DNA from: DVED01 sp963838375
GTDB taxonomy: Bacteria; Cyanobacteriota; Cyanobacteriia; Cyanobacteriales; Geitlerinemataceae
Direction: 5' to 3'
Assembly (NCBI GenBank): GCA_963838375.1
Contig: CAWIQY010000016.1
Location: 1 to 64,000, forward strand
Length of the DNA stretch: 64,000 nucleotides
Part shown: positions 62,291 through 64,000 of the stretch, one piece after another
Layout of the letters: the number at the start of each line of letters is the position of its first letter
Numbering within the stretch: position 1 is the stretch's first letter
Notes under the pieces: model-generated
What the model saw: the letters and a program-made list of their open reading frames with translations, nothing else
Told to the model about the DNA's origin: nothing
The model's database searches: none
Made by a program: the position numbers and the translations under genes

Positions 62291-63482
62291 CGGGAGATTC
62301 TTGCTTCTCAGAAACACGCTTTTTGGTACTTGTACCAACGAGTCTTACTGTTTCTCCACAAGCTTGAATTTCTGTGTGTCCCACAGTATTTGTCTCTAGT
62401 ATTCTTATCCCTTCTGCCCTCAAGTTCCGTGAAGCGTTTTCATCCCTGTCATGAGTCGTTTGACAACTCGGACAAAGCCACTCACGGATACTCAAATTCA
62501 GCCAATCATTTTTATGACCGCAACATGAACAAAGTTTTGAACTGGGAAAGAATCTGTCAACTTGAACAAATTTACCTCCCTCTCTATCCAGTTTGTAGCT
62601 TATGAAGTTAAGCAGCATACCCAAGCCAGCATCGTGTATTGACTTAGCTAATTTGGTACGTGCCAATCCTTTGATACAAAGGTTCTCAGCTACTATGACT
62701 TGGTTATCGTCAACTAACTTTCGTGAGAGTTTATGAAGAAAATCTTGTCTGGTGTTTGATATTTTTTCGTGAACTTTGGCAACTACCTTGATGGCTTTAC
62801 GTCTGTTGTTAGACCCCTTAACCCTACGAGATAAAGCTTTTTGTCTAATTCGCAGTCGTTTTGCATACTTTCTAGTGGGTTTGATTGGGTCAACCTTGTA
62901 ACAGGTTTCGCCATCAAACACAGTTATTAAACTGGTTAACCCCAAATCAATTCCTGATATTTTCCCTTCCTTGGCGTTGGTTAAATTTTTCGTCTCAAAT
63001 AAGATGGCAGCAAAATATTTATCTGTGCTTGTCTTGGAGACGGTCACAGATTTGATCTTGCCATTAATACTTTTTGAAAGACTAGCTTTAACCCGGCTAA
63101 GTTTAGGTAGTTTTAACCCACCATCCTTAATTGAACAACTTTCAGGAAAACGAATTGATTGTCGGGAATGTTTGCTCTTGAATTTTGGGAATCCAGTGCG
63201 CTTTGCAAAAAAGTTTTTAAAGGCAGATTCTAAATTCTTAAGTGACTGTTGTAGAACGGCAGCAGTTGGTTCTTGTAGCCATTCATAATCAGCTAGTTTC
63301 TTGAACTGAGTAAGGTCTTTAGCCATTTGGCAGTAAGTCATACCCTTACCCGTTTCTTTATATTGAGTATTAGTCTTATTGAGGTAGAAATTCCAGACAA
63401 AGCGAGAACATCCAAAGCTTTTAGCTAAGGATGTTACTTGCTCTTTGTTTGGGTAAATTCTGACCTTCAGTACGTCTAACAT
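62271..63482 (-). CDS. tnpB: RNA-guided endonuclease TnpB, third element
   Basis: 403 residues from the ATG at 63482, intact. RuvC-like residues: Asp in ISGIDLGLTSL, Glu in VIVAENLCIKG and Asp in DRDENASRN. Zinc ribbon CSCC...CPSC. Its last codons overlap the VapC remnant and the element end. The gene is undamaged while the partner tnpA is not, which fits the idea that TnpB can be kept for its own activity (inference). A guide RNA would be expected at about 62265-62420 on the minus strand. Confidence 0.92.
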   Translation of the reverse strand: MLDVLKVRIYPNKEQVTSLAKSFGCSRFVWNFYLNKTNTQYKETGKGMTYCQMAKDLTQFKKLADYEWLQEPTAAVLQQSLKNLESAFKNFFAKRTGFPKFKSKHSRQSIRFPESCSIKDGGLKLPKLSRVKASLSKSINGKIKSVTVSKTSTDKYFAAILFETKNLTNAKEGKISGIDLGLTSLITVFDGETCYKVDPIKPTRKYAKRLRIRQKALSRRVKGSNNRRKAIKVVAKVHEKISNTRQDFLHKLSRKLVDDNQVIVAENLCIKGLARTKLAKSIHDAGLGMLLNFISYKLDREGGKFVQVDRFFPSSKLCSCCGHKNDWLNLSIREWLCPSCQTTHDRDENASRNLRAEGIRILETNTVGHTEIQACGETVRLVGTSTKKRVSEKQESPATPLCG

Positions 63483-63554
63483 CAATATATTTTTGAGAAA
63501 CTTATAGCAATATACTACTGACCGCTATCTCTTGTCAATCTATATACCATCATA

Positions 63555-63772
63555 TTGATTGACTACAAGCCTGATAAACCCCTCTTAACGTTGATTGGAA
63601 ATATCAAAACAGTGAGTAGCAGATTAATACGCAAAGAGTTCCCTTGCTTGGCTAAAAATATTTTTACAACAAGCCTTATTTTTGGACGGGTGCGTACTTT
63701 GTGGCTAGTCATGGTGGTGTCATGGTTGATCAACTAAAAGATTATGTTGAGAACCAAGAACAACTAAAATAA
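63555..63772 (+). pseudogene. tnpA: 3' half of an IS200-type tnpA transposase, frameshifted
   Basis: One frame reads IDYKPDKPLLTLIGNIKTVSSRLIRKEFPCLAK. After a shift near 63660, another reads YFYNKPYFWTGAYFVASHGGVMVDQLKDYVENQEQLK and a stop at 63770-63772. This is the C-terminal half of a Y1-type IS200/IS605 transposase. The VASHGG and YVENQ end is diagnostic, but the HUH half is gone. It cannot be active. Confidence 0.8.
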
Positions 63773-63815
63773 TGATTCGCTGCGCTCAATTTTTATATTG
63801 GTCGCAATTCATCAT

Positions 63816-63842
63816 CCCGTTACAGTCGCAGACTGTAACGGG
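63816..63842. repeat. Perfect 12-bp hairpin at the tnpA-side end of the IS605-like element
   Basis: CCCGTTACAGTC (63816-63827) and GACTGTAACGGG (63831-63842) around GCA. Subterminal hairpins of this kind are the recognition sites of Y1 transposases. Confidence 0.75.
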
Positions 63843-63892
63843 AGTCCTCTTGCTCCATTAAGATAGAAGTTCCTTCATTATTCAACATTTCT

Positions 63893-64000
63893 GTTGAATC
63901 GGGTCTTGTGTGAGTGGGTAGATCGTTTGATGGGTTTTGCTCTGACAGGGGATATCTGGTAGAACATCAAAATTCGTGTCACCCCCTCAGACTGAAGTTG
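63893..64000 (+). repeat. Direct repeat, right copy, continuing off the window
   Basis: Repeats 61002-61103 almost exactly, starting GTTGAATCGGGTCTTGTGTG, and ends at the window edge within the first bases of what should be another promoter repeat (TCACCCCCTCAGACTGAAG). It brackets the xisH-xisI-IS605 segment with the left copy. Confidence 0.85.

Larger units (their letters stand above)
62265..63860 (-). mobile_element. IS605-like element with divergent tnpB and decayed tnpA
   Basis: tnpB on the minus strand and a tnpA remnant on the plus strand are divergent, as in IS605. The tnpB-side end has a GCTAACCGCAAAGCGGTGTAGCGGG hairpin region (about 62268-62294). The tnpA-side end has a perfect 12-bp hairpin, CCCGTTACAGTC-GCA-GACTGTAACGGG (63816-63842). 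It is inserted next to the VapC remnant. The ends are approximate. Confidence 0.7.

Noticed and set aside
52111..64000. Prophage or integrative element
   Set aside because: No integrase, structural phage, conjugation or replication gene was found, and the only tRNA (32955) is far away with no obvious attachment repeat.

Overview
The window comes from a cyanobacterium. It carries psaA-psaB and a separate psaI/psaL pair for photosystem I, a hybrid kinase with cyanobacteriochrome-type GAF domains, and many GCGATCGC-like (HIP1) octamers. It also has heptanucleotide tandem repeats (TAATAAG and AACTATT types) and small cyanobacterial families (DUF3181, DUF2808, Uma2, XisH/XisI). The repeats, the Uma2 paralogues and several toxin-antitoxin loci suggest a filamentous, Oscillatoriales-like genome, but the sequence does not fix the genus.

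Layout. 1-20.8 kb: partial sdhB, a decayed aldo/keto reductase, a large secreted TPS/haemagglutinin-CHAT protein with an 18-bp minisatellite, bioF, a hypothetical/permease/hydrolase run, DUF3181, and a solo tnpB. These are followed by a signalling group (receptor-like pseudokinase, ABC1/UbiB-type kinase, PP2C phosphatase) and an acidic lipoprotein. 20.8-26.8 kb: photosystem I genes. 26.9-40.4 kb: signalling (a four-GAF hybrid kinase overlapping a REC-HK-REC-REC kinase, tRNA-Thr, an SH3-like exported protein, a GH133-type glucosidase, a Uma2 gene, an HK/OmpR pair and a truncated REC). 40.4-51.9 kb: a leftward run of seven genes (phosphatase, sulfotransferase, ABC exporter, four glycosyltransferases) that looks like a surface glycan or glycolipid assembly and export cluster, then a porin and a DUF2808 protein. 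52-64 kb: an accessory island of small, partly decayed two-gene modules (Uma2, MntA/HepT, DUF2281/PIN, RHH, XisH/XisI, DUF5615 and VapC remnants, a duplicated unnamed A-B module) with two further tnpB genes.

Two features cut across the window. First, a dispersed repeat of about 100-150 bp occurs at least seven times, mostly in the accessory island. Five copies keep a near-consensus sigma-70 promoter (TTGAC[AG], exactly 17 bp, then TATTCT or TAGTCT), and several lie just ahead of small modules, so it behaves like a mobile promoter. Second, at least eight otherwise intact genes, psaA among them, are broken by one-base indels, mostly in or beside short runs of one base. Because PsaA is needed for phototrophy, many of these are more likely errors in the sequence than real mutations. 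I therefore annotate the affected genes over their full span and give each break position.
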